Assembly (NCBI GenBank): GCA_965369635.1
Contig: CBDURC010000207.1
Location: forward strand, 1-5,508
Length of the DNA: 5,508 nucleotides
Reading direction: 5' to 3'
From: UBA3071 sp965369635
Lineage (GTDB): Bacteria; Chloroflexota; Anaerolineae; UBA3071
The translations under genes and the position numbers were made by a program. The notes beneath the pieces were generated by a model that was not told the origin of the DNA, did no database searches, and worked only from the letters and a program-made list of their open reading frames with translations. This document shows positions 1-4,728 of this stretch, piece after piece; positions within the stretch are counted from its first letter, which is position 1, and every line of letters begins with the position of its first letter.

Positions 1-355
1 GGGCCAGCAGTGTCCGCAAGGTGTGCGTGATCAGCGAGTTGGCGCTGAAGAGCTCTTCGCCTGCTTCCGTGTGACAATGCGTGTCCGGAAACAGATCGGA
101 CACGGCCCGGTCCCGCTCCAGGCGCAGGAAGGCCACGATGCGAGGGGTAGCCTCACCCCGCCCGATGGCCTTGACCCAGCGCAGGTAGGCTGCGTCCCTC
201 AGCTTGACCTGGGGGTTATGCTGGTCAATGTCCAGGAAGCGGAAGCCTGTCGGAGGCAACTTCAGGATCGTGCAATCCGAGAAGGTGCCGTCGCCCCAAT
301 GGATGCGGTCTTGGGTTTTCTCGATGGACTGAAAGCGCACGGCTGAGTGGGTCAT
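1..355 (-). CDS. Unrecognised protein, N-terminal part (runs off left edge)
   Basis: I do not recognise the family. The minus strand is open from an ATG at 355 to the window edge, giving 118 residues that start MTHSAVRFQS and reach ..LITHTLRTLLA. Codon use supports coding: third positions are mostly G or C (CTG, ATC, GCC, GAC, CGC), as in the neighbouring transporter genes, and the sequence reads like a folded soluble domain. It contains ILKLPPTGFRFLDIDQHNP (residues 30-48), AAYLRWVKAIGRGEATPRIV (55-74) and a HCH cluster (93-95). There is no signal peptide or membrane segment. The ATG is the only usual start after an in-frame TGA near 419; the ribosome binding site is weak (only GAG, about 7 bases upstream). 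It points the same way as the ABC operon but lies about 396 bp downstream of it across palindromic DNA, so it is probably a separate transcription unit. The plus-strand reading over this stretch has shadow-like composition. Confidence 0.75.
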   Translation of the reverse strand, partial: MTHSAVRFQSIEKTQDRIHWGDGTFSDCTILKLPPTGFRFLDIDQHNPQVKLRDAAYLRWVKAIGRGEATPRIVAFLRLERDRAVSDLFPDTHCHTEAGEELFSANSLITHTLRTLLA

Positions 356-460
356 AACTTGCTCACGTATCAGAAAAGCTGGTGCTCTTTCCCGAGGTGG
401 GTTCGGACTGGTACGCCGTCATCAGATGGGACACGGGTGGATGGGATGGAACGAAGGCTT

Positions 461-516
461 GTAGTAGCGACATCAATCGCTCTACGGTCGGAAGGAGCTA
501 CTGAAGTGGCTACTAC
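461..516. repeat. REP-like imperfect palindrome
   Basis: Two 21-base arms, 461-481 and 496-516, match as inverted repeats at 17 of 21 positions around a 14-base loop. The outer eight bases are perfect (GTAGTAGC at 461-468 against GCTACTAC at 509-516). The size, imperfect arms and intergenic position resemble dispersed extragenic palindromes. Only one copy is in this window, so dispersal cannot be judged here. Confidence 0.65.
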
Positions 517-555
517 GAACCTATCATTGACTCCTCCGAAAAGCCCCAAAGATCG

Positions 556-614
556 TCAGCGGATTGAGCTGATTCTGTTTCATATTCATCCGCTCCATCT
601 GCTTAATCCGCTGA
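556..614. repeat. 14-bp palindrome enclosing three 9-bp tandem units
   Basis: TCAGCGGATT at 556-565 is perfectly complementary to AATCCGCTGA at 605-614. The pairing continues inward for four more bases (566-569 with 601-604, one being G-T) and leaves a 31-base loop. The right side contains three tandem 9-mers: TCATCCGCT (586-594), CCATCTGCT (595-603) and TAATCCGCT (604-612). One G-T pair means the hairpin is continuous only in plus-strand RNA; in minus-strand RNA that position is an A-C mismatch. There is no T-rich tail at either end of the kind expected for an intrinsic terminator. Confidence 0.65.
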
Positions 615-672
615 TGGCTCTTGGCCTTTTTCAGCAGAGTCATCAGTCCATTGTTGACAGGAGTGCCGGAGT

Positions 673-688
673 CCCCAACTTGTTGGGG
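673..688 (-). terminator. Hairpin downstream of the transporter operon, possible weak terminator
   Basis: CCCCAA (673-678), CTTG and TTGGGG (683-688) form a 6-bp stem closed by a tetraloop, about 64 bases past the stop of the last permease gene in the direction of transcription. No T-tract follows on the minus strand, so it is at best a weak intrinsic terminator or a 3'-end-stabilising structure. Confidence 0.3.
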
Positions 689-694
689 GCGCGG

Positions 695-721
695 CGCAGC
701 GGTCCGAACAAGTCCGCTGCG
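695..721 (-). terminator. 8-bp hairpin just past the operon stop codon, possible 3'-end structure
   Basis: CGCAGCGG (695-702) and CCGCTGCG (714-721) are perfect inverted repeats around an 11-base loop, 30 bases downstream of the last permease stop. There is no T-run on the minus-strand 3' side. With the hairpin at 673-688 it probably marks the operon's 3' end, but canonical termination is not shown. Confidence 0.35.
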
Positions 722-751
722 ATCCTCATGACTTCGTATCTCTGGGGGCTC

Positions 752-1606
752 TCACTTCAACCCCGTCGTCGCAATGCCCTCGACGATGAACCGCTGGGCG
801 GCGATGTACAGTATCAGCAAAGGCAAGATGGAGATGACCGAGCCGGTCAGGAGCAGATGCCATTGGGATTCGTAAGCTCCCTTGAAGGCCATCAGCCCCA
901 GGGGGAGGGTCCGCAGGCGGCTTTGGGAGATGTAGAACACCGGACGCAACAGGGCGTTCCAGTTGTTGATGAAGGCCAGGACGAACAGGGTCACCAGCGC
1001 TGACCCAGCCAGCGGTATGAACACGCTGTAGTAGATGCGAAAAGCCGAAGCGCCGTCTATCGCCGCCGCGTCCTCCAGGTCCCGAGGAATGTTGGCGAAG
1101 AACTCACGCAGCATGAAGGTCCCATAGGCCCCCGTCAGGAAGGAGGGGACGATAAGCGGCAGGTAGGTGTTGATCCAGTCCAGCTTGATCATCAGAAGAA
1201 ACTCGGGGATGATGCTCACCTCGATGGGCACCATGGAGGTGGCCAGGAGAGCACCGAAGAGGAAGTTCTTGCCCCGAAACTGCATGCGGGCGAAGGCGAA
1301 GCCGGCTAGTGAGCAGGTGATCACTTGGCCGAGAGCGGCCATGAAGGACACGAAAATGCTGTTGAAGGTGTACCGTGTGAAGTTGTGCTTGGTGAACACG
1401 GTGACGTAGTTGTCCCACATGCCCGGCTTGAAGAGCTTATCCGGCATCCAGGTGGGCGGGATGGCAAAGATAGCCCTGGAGGACTTGAAGGTCGTCAGGA
1501 GCATCCACAGGAAAGGGAAGATAGTGATCAAGGCGAAGAACAGGAGGAGCGTATACATCAACGTCCTGTTGATCACAATGCCGAAGCGCTTGGATCGCAC
1601 TGTCAT
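752..1606 (-). CDS. Carbohydrate ABC transporter permease, MalG-like (CUT1 family)
   Basis: Inner-membrane subunit of a binding-protein-dependent sugar importer (BPD_transp_1 fold), 284 residues, a normal length for MalG-type permeases. The N-terminal segment LMYTLLLFFALITIFPFLWML (about 16-36) is the first membrane helix. The cytoplasmic EAA loop, which docks onto the ATPase, is at about residues 178-200 (EDAAAIDGASAFRIYYSVFIPLA). It keeps the key IDGA and the IPL ending; family members usually read EAA where this protein has DAA. The C terminus FIVEGIATTGLK is the typical MalG-type tail. The ATG at 1606 is preceded by GAGGAG at 1614-1619 with a 7-base gap. That ribosome binding site overlaps the stop of the upstream permease gene, and the genes are 12 bp apart, which indicates co-transcription. 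It is the last gene of the operon. The substrate cannot be read from the sequence. Confidence 0.96.
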   Translation of the reverse strand: MTVRSKRFGIVINRTLMYTLLLFFALITIFPFLWMLLTTFKSSRAIFAIPPTWMPDKLFKPGMWDNYVTVFTKHNFTRYTFNSIFVSFMAALGQVITCSLAGFAFARMQFRGKNFLFGALLATSMVPIEVSIIPEFLLMIKLDWINTYLPLIVPSFLTGAYGTFMLREFFANIPRDLEDAAAIDGASAFRIYYSVFIPLAGSALVTLFVLAFINNWNALLRPVFYISQSRLRTLPLGLMAFKGAYESQWHLLLTGSVISILPLLILYIAAQRFIVEGIATTGLK

Positions 1607-1618
1607 CTCGCTACTCCT

Positions 1619-2494
1619 CTATACCTGGTAGTGAACCCAGCGGTTCTTGAACAGGAAATTCACCAACGTCGCAAGGCCCACGAGCAGCACCAGCATGCAG
1701 GCCAATCCTGAGGCGAACCCCATGCGCTGAAACACAAAGGCGTTCTGGTACACGTAGTAGGCCAGCGTGGCCGAAGCGTAGAGCGGCTTCCCTTGCGTCA
1801 TGGCGTAGGTCACCTCGAAGGTCCTGAAAGCCTGGATGACGGAGTTGACAACGATGAAGAAGGTCACCGGTGACAGCAGAGGCAGGGTGATGCGCAGGAA
1901 GGACTGCCGCCCGGTGGCGCCGTCCACGCGCGCCGCTTCGTACAGACTCCTGGGGATGGCCTGCAGCCCGGCCAGGAAGACGAGCATCTGGAAGCCCGCC
2001 GTCTTCCAGACGGAGACGACGATCAGAACCAGCAGAGAGTAGGGCCTTTCGGCCAGCCAGGCGACGGGATCGGTGATGTGGAAGATGGTCTTCAGGAAGT
2101 GATTCAGGATGCCAAACCGAGTGGCAAAGATCCAGTTCCACACCATAGCCACGGCCACCATGGATGTGATGTAGGGCATGAAGAAGAGCCCGCGGAAGAA
2201 GGAAATCGCCGGCAGTCTCTGGTGTATCAAGAGCGCCAGGATCAAAGCGCCGATCACCACGCCGGGCACGTAGAGGCCGACGAAGACAAAGGTGTTTCTG
2301 ACGACGAGCCAGAATGGGTCGGAGTTGAACATCTCCTGATAGTTGCCCGGCCCCAGCCAGTAGGGCGGCGCGGGCATCTGCCAACGCCGGAAGCTGTTCA
2401 CGACAACGGAAACGATAGGATAATAGCGGAAGAGGACCAGCCCGATGACCGTGGGCAGGATGAAGAGGTAGGGCGTGGTCTTGCGGTAGCGCAT
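1619..2494 (-). CDS. Carbohydrate ABC transporter permease, MalF-like (CUT1 family)
   Basis: The other inner-membrane subunit of the importer, 291 residues from the chosen start (MRYRKTTPYLFILP..). It is a short MalF/UgpA/LacF-type permease without the large periplasmic domain of E. coli MalF. The first helix is at about residues 8-35 (YLFILPTVIGLVLFRYYPIV). The EAA loop for ATPase docking is at about 185-209 (YEAARVDGATGRQSFLRITLPL..), with the conserved EAA, DGA and LPL. The ATG at 2494 was chosen because GGAGG (2500-2504) sits 5 bases upstream. An in-frame ATG at 2506 would add only MEAA and lacks a ribosome binding site of its own. The gene is the second in the operon, 79 bp after the binding-protein gene, and the gap contains a perfect 15-bp palindrome. 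Its stop overlaps the ribosome binding site of the next permease gene. Confidence 0.95.
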   Translation of the reverse strand: MRYRKTTPYLFILPTVIGLVLFRYYPIVSVVVNSFRRWQMPAPPYWLGPGNYQEMFNSDPFWLVVRNTFVFVGLYVPGVVIGALILALLIHQRLPAISFFRGLFFMPYITSMVAVAMVWNWIFATRFGILNHFLKTIFHITDPVAWLAERPYSLLVLIVVSVWKTAGFQMLVFLAGLQAIPRSLYEAARVDGATGRQSFLRITLPLLSPVTFFIVVNSVIQAFRTFEVTYAMTQGKPLYASATLAYYVYQNAFVFQRMGFASGLACMLVLLVGLATLVNFLFKNRWVHYQV

Positions 2495-2508
2495 GGCAGC
2501 CTCCATGC
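2491..2508 (-). promoter_or_regulatory. Hairpin over the ribosome binding site and start codon of the MalF-like gene
   Basis: On the minus strand GCATGG (2508-2503) and CCATGC (2496-2491) are perfect 6-bp inverted repeats around a 6-base loop. The ribosome binding site GGAGG (2504-2500) straddles the 5' arm and loop, and the start ATG (2494-2492) is in the 3' arm. Folding would therefore hide both and lower initiation at the first permease gene. The pairing is seen in the sequence; the effect is inferred. Confidence 0.5.
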
Positions 2509-2513
2509 AGATA

Positions 2514-2550
2514 GACAGTAGGGGCGACGCAAGTGGTCGCCCCTACTGTC
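2514..2550. repeat. Perfect 15-bp palindrome between binding-protein and permease genes
   Basis: GACAGTAGGGGCGAC (2514-2528) is perfectly complementary to GTCGCCCCTACTGTC (2536-2550), with a 7-base loop. An outer 9-bp inverted repeat, CAGATAGAC (2508-2516) and GTCTATCTG (2563-2571), overlaps its left end and could pair instead. The element fills the 67-bp space between the binding-protein stop and the first permease ATG. No T-run follows on the minus strand, so it is not a classical terminator. GTAGGGGCGAC..GTCGCCCCTAC palindromes are, as far as I know, common as dispersed repeats in Chloroflexota and cyanobacteria. In E. coli, the malE-malF gap also holds REP palindromes that stabilise upstream malE mRNA. 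The parallel role here is inferred. Confidence 0.85.
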
Positions 2551-2573
2551 AATTCTCTGTTCGTCTATCTGTT

Positions 2574-3968
2574 CTAGGGCTCGGGATAGAAGCGAGTCAG
2601 TACCTCGTTGGCGGTCTTGGTGGTTTCTTCGATAGCAGTTGCCATATCCACCTCGCCGTTGTAGGCCTCATCCAGCCAGGCGTTCAGCCCGGCCCCACCG
2701 GTGTAGCCGCGCCACTCGCCCCAGCCAGGGGTGAAGGAGTTGGGCCCCAGGTTATCGCCCCACTCCAGCAGGAACCCCTTGTTGGCAGGCTGCTGGTCCT
2801 TCTCCAGAAACTCCTCCGACAAGGCGGTGGACTTCAGGATAGGCACCTTCCCGCCTTTGTAGGACGACGCTGGCCGGCCAGGTCCGGTCAGATACTTGAT
2901 ATAGTTCCACACCTCGTCCGCATGCTGCGTGTTGGGGGACATAGCGATGCTGTCGGGCCAGCCGTAGGCCTGATCCTTCTCCCAGTGCGGGCCTCGTGGA
3001 ATGGGAGCGATGCCCCACTGGAAAGTATCGCCAGCGACGTCACGGCAGTTCTTGATGTTCCAGGAGCCATCCACCCACATGGCCGCCATCCCCTGGGGGA
3101 AGATATCCTGCTGGCGGATGCCCTCCATCTCCTTCGGCATGGGTGCTACCTCATGCTCGTGGATCAGGCTGTACAGGAAGTCCAGGGTCTCGATGGCATT
3201 GTCGTCTGGCTCGAAGCGCGTCTTGGCGGCGTTCAGAAAGCGACCGTTGTTCTGGTAGACCCACGATTCTGTCTGGGCGTAGCGACCATAGAACCAGAAA
3301 CCATACTGGTCAATCGTGCCGTCGCTGTCCTTATCCAAGGTCAGCTTCTTGGCCGCATCCAGGAAGTCGTCCCAGGTCCAGCCTTCCTTGGGGTAGTCCA
3401 CCCCCGCCGCGTCGAAGGCGTCCTTGTTGTAGTAGAGCACCGTGCACACCCAGGCAAAGGGCATAGCCTTCATGCTGCTTGTTTGCTTGTCGGGGTAGCG
3501 CACGGCACTGAAGACGCCGCTGTAATAGTCGTCCGGGCTGATGTCCCTCTCAATGTAGTACTCGATGCTTCCCAGAAGATTCTTGGAGGCATACTCGTCC
3601 ACGTAGCCCGAGCTCATGTTGAAGACGTCGGGCATCTCCCCGGCGGTGGCCAGGGCGCTCATCTTGGGCCAGTACTCCTTGGGCACCAAGGCCTCGAACT
3701 CGATGGTGACGTGGGGGTTCATGCTGGTGTACTCGTCAATGATGCTGAGCTCGAGCTCCTCCAGATCAGGGTCCCACATGAAGTACTTGAGAGTGACCTT
3801 CTTCGGCACCTCGACGATCACGGTCTCGACCACCGGCTTCTCGACGATCACTTGCTTCTCCACCTCGACGGTGACCAGAACCTCTTTCTCGATCACCACG
3901 GGGGTGGGCTGGGCGCAGGCAGCGAGAAGCAGTACAACCACAATGACCAAAACAGATAACCGTTTCAC
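2574..3968 (-). CDS. Sugar ABC transporter substrate-binding lipoprotein (CUT1, SBP_bac_1-like)
   Basis: Extracytoplasmic, membrane-anchored receptor that captures the transported carbohydrate, 464 residues. It begins with a lipoprotein signal: MKR, a hydrophobic run, then the lipobox L15-A16-A17-C18, so Cys18 would be lipidated. Residues about 24-57 are a Val/Glu/Lys-rich linker of alternating character, typical of Chloroflexota binding proteins. The binding domain follows (KYFMWDPDLEELELSIIDEY.. from 61), with family landmarks such as GVDYPKEGWTWDDFLDAAKKL (189-209), AAMWVDGSW (295-303) and the late hinge region VWNYIKYLTGP (353-363). Trp and Tyr are frequent, as in carbohydrate-binding pockets. 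The start is GTG at 3968, with AGGAGGG at 3973-3979 four bases upstream and the lipoprotein signal directly after it. It is the first gene of the operon, behind a consensus promoter. The ligand is not determined; a sugar or oligosaccharide is inferred from family. Confidence 0.95.
   Translation of the reverse strand: MKRLSVLVIVVVLLLAACAQPTPVVIEKEVLVTVEVEKQVIVEKPVVETVIVEVPKKVTLKYFMWDPDLEELELSIIDEYTSMNPHVTIEFEALVPKEYWPKMSALATAGEMPDVFNMSSGYVDEYASKNLLGSIEYYIERDISPDDYYSGVFSAVRYPDKQTSSMKAMPFAWVCTVLYYNKDAFDAAGVDYPKEGWTWDDFLDAAKKLTLDKDSDGTIDQYGFWFYGRYAQTESWVYQNNGRFLNAAKTRFEPDDNAIETLDFLYSLIHEHEVAPMPKEMEGIRQQDIFPQGMAAMWVDGSWNIKNCRDVAGDTFQWGIAPIPRGPHWEKDQAYGWPDSIAMSPNTQHADEVWNYIKYLTGPGRPASSYKGGKVPILKSTALSEEFLEKDQQPANKGFLLEWGDNLGPNSFTPGWGEWRGYTGGAGLNAWLDEAYNGEVDMATAIEETTKTANEVLTRFYPEP
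3798..3899 (-). repeat. Val/Glu/Lys-rich linker coding repeat in the binding lipoprotein
   Basis: The linker of about 34 residues after the lipidated Cys is made of alternating Val/Ile and Glu/Lys. At DNA level CTCGACGATCAC occurs twice exactly 30 bases apart (3810-3821 and 3840-3851), fitting a ten-residue periodicity. It probably forms an extended spacer that lifts the binding domain off the membrane or through the cell wall. Confidence 0.6.
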
Positions 3969-3998
3969 TTTGCCCTCCTACTAGAAATGGGTGTCTGG

Positions 3999-4017
3999 GG
4001 CGAGAGAGGTTCTCGCC
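3999..4017 (-). promoter_or_regulatory. Leader hairpin upstream of the binding-protein ribosome binding site
   Basis: GGCGAGA (3999-4005) and TCTCGCC (4011-4017) are a perfect 7-bp inverted repeat with a 5-base loop, 19 bases upstream of the AGGAGGG ribosome binding site. It could protect the 5' end of the message or shape translation. No known riboswitch motif was recognised in the leader. Confidence 0.45.
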
Positions 4018-4112
4018 GAGCGGGCTTACCAGAGGCGTCTTGTGGGGCGGCGGCATCCCTCCTTTCGGCGTTCCCTCCGGGCTCAGGTGTGAAGAACAGC
4101 GAGCCTCGCGGT

Positions 4113-4135
4113 GTCCCCTTCATGTCGGTGGGGAC
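4113..4135 (-). promoter_or_regulatory. Hairpin near the 5' end of the operon leader
   Basis: GTCCCC (4113-4118) and GGGGAC (4130-4135) are perfect 6-bp inverted repeats around an 11-base loop, starting about 17 bases after the predicted transcription start. It would be one of the first structures to form in the nascent operon RNA. Its role is unknown. Confidence 0.4.
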
Positions 4136-4144
4136 TTGGGGTGA

Positions 4145-4160
4145 ATGACGACAGTGTCAT
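4145..4160. promoter_or_regulatory. Candidate operator: dyad at the transcription start of the ABC operon
   Basis: ATGAC (4145-4149) and GTCAT (4156-4160) form a 5-bp dyad with a 6-base spacer. It overlaps the downstream edge of the -10 box and covers the predicted start point (about 4152). A repressor bound here would block initiation, a common arrangement for sugar uptake operons controlled by LacI- or GntR-type regulators. No regulator gene is in the window, so the family is unknown. Confidence 0.4.
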
Positions 4161-4187
4161 TATAGTAGGATTTCCGTTTTTTGTCAA
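4159..4187 (-). promoter_or_regulatory. Consensus sigma-70 promoter of the sugar ABC operon
   Basis: On the minus strand the -35 box is TTGACA (4187-4182) and the -10 box is TATAAT (4164-4159), both perfect matches, separated by exactly 17 bases. Transcription should start near 4152, giving a leader of about 184 nt before the GTG of the binding-protein gene. The stretch is AT-rich within GC-rich surroundings. A promoter this close to consensus normally needs repression to be regulated, which fits the dyad at the start point. Confidence 0.88.
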
Positions 4188-4190
4188 GTG

Positions 4191-4203
4191 TGCATCGAGG
4201 TGA
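4191..4203. repeat. 13-bp direct repeat, copy next to the operon -35 box
   Basis: TGCATCGAGGTGA occurs here and again identically at 4479-4491. This copy ends three bases from the -35 hexamer of the transporter promoter, where an activator or repressor could bind. It has only weak internal symmetry. Confidence 0.5.
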
Positions 4204-4365
4204 AAGCAATTCTAAATATGACCCAGTTTGCAGGGTCGTTCCCCGCATAACCGCACAAAACAGGGGCGAAGTGGGAGGAACCATGCCAGAACAAGCCTAG
4301 ATTCGATATGCCGTCCCGCAAAAGCCCATAGTCTCGCGCCATTGCCTTGACGATGTTCATAGTAA

Positions 4366-4410
4366 GCCACGGAGCGTGGCGGAGTGGCGTTCTGACGGCA
4401 CTCCACTCCG
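4366..4410. repeat. Two adjacent hairpin-forming inverted repeats
   Basis: GCCACG (4366-4371) pairs with CGTGGC (4375-4380) over a 3-base loop. Immediately after it, CGGAGTGG (4380-4387) pairs perfectly with CCACTCCG (4403-4410) over 15 bases. Neither arm is followed by a T-run on either strand. The double-hairpin form resembles an extragenic palindrome cluster. Confidence 0.5.
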
Positions 4411-4478
4411 TTTCGTGCCTGACTACGAGCCATCAACACGTTGCAGGGAGACCACCCAAAAATCGCCATATTGAGAAT

Positions 4479-4491
4479 TGCATCGAGGTGA
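4479..4491. repeat. 13-bp direct repeat, distal copy
   Basis: Identical to TGCATCGAGGTGA at 4191-4203, in the same orientation, 288 bp away. It lies about 100 bp upstream of the candidate plus-strand promoter, so both divergent units have a copy nearby. Confidence 0.5.
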
Positions 4492-4592
4492 ATTGAACTG
4501 GGCGCGAAACTGCATCTTGAGATGACCCGTACTCACCTGGCGAATCCGGCAGGCTGGGCAGTAGAAGGTGCCAACCCTGCCACGGCGACCAG

Positions 4593-4622
4593 TTTGCAGA
4601 TTCACCATAGGCGTGATATACT
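4593..4622 (+). promoter_or_regulatory. Candidate sigma-70 promoter upstream of the protease gene
   Basis: TATACT (4617-4622) is a good -10 box (5 of 6) preceded by an extended -10 TGA (4614-4616). Upstream, TTGCAG (4594-4599, 17-base spacer) or TTTGCA (4593-4598, 18-base spacer) is a weak -35. Transcription would start near 4629, about 290 bases before the protease start codon, with a terminator-like hairpin in between. Confidence 0.45.
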
Positions 4623-4728
4623 GCTATGCGTCATGATGATGGGATAGCGAGGTGGTTGCAGAGACGCCTTGGCGATCCCTGAGTTGGCTCCTGAATGCAC
4701 AGGACACGTCAACCTTGCTCTACGTCGC

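Larger units (their letters stand above)
356..751. other. 396-bp intergenic stretch rich in inverted repeats, no convincing gene
   Basis: Between the end of the last permease gene and the start of the left-edge gene I see no convincing coding region. The stretch holds four separate inverted repeats (461-516, 556-614, 673-688 and 695-721), each listed on its own. A 39-codon minus-strand reading frame (643 to 524) lies across the 556-614 palindrome and is probably fortuitous. I see no clear consensus promoter for the left-edge gene here. Confidence 0.7.
4204..4593. other. 390-bp intergenic stretch without a convincing gene
   Basis: Minus-strand open frames of 85 and 61 codons (4212-4469 and 4423-4608) overlap each other in different frames. 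They lack ribosome binding sites and match no family I know. The stretch contains the second copy of the 13-mer, a hairpin pair at 4366-4410, and an 11-base word (CCAGTTTGCAG) at 4223-4233 that recurs at 4589-4599. The two words in the same order suggest an old duplication or a decayed element. Confidence 0.5.

Noticed and set aside
395..425. tRNA T-arm-like words (GGTGGGTTCGG..) on the plus strand
   Set aside because: The T-loop consensus is not met (G in place of the invariant A) and no acceptor stem or anticodon arm could be built around it.
524..643. 39-codon minus-strand frame (MTLLKKAKSHQRIKQMER..) in the gap after the operon
   Set aside because: It lacks a ribosome binding site, crosses the 556-614 palindrome and owes its open frame to the 9-bp repeat. 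No family was recognised.
461..721. CRISPR array or insertion sequence in the repeat-rich gap
   Set aside because: The inverted repeats differ from one another, with no regular repeat-spacer pattern, no transposase and no matching terminal inverted repeats with target duplication.
2514..2550. Intrinsic terminator between the binding-protein and permease genes
   Set aside because: The stem is strong, but the minus-strand sequence after it is TATCTGCATGG, with no T-run, so a stability or attenuation role fits better.
2493..3959. 488-codon plus-strand open frame opposite the binding-protein gene
   Set aside because: It is the antisense shadow of a clearly recognised lipoprotein gene; its composition (very rich in His, Leu, Val, Gly) fits a complement reading.
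4212..4469. 85-codon minus-strand frame
   Set aside because: Codon use and composition are unlike the real genes; no ribosome binding site; it overlaps another open frame and two hairpins.
4423..4608. 61-codon minus-strand frame with GTFYCPACR, resembling the second half of a zinc finger (as in Fpg-type glycosylases)
   Set aside because: The first Cys pair is missing, an in-frame stop lies just upstream, and no ribosome binding site is present. One short motif is not enough to call a gene remnant.
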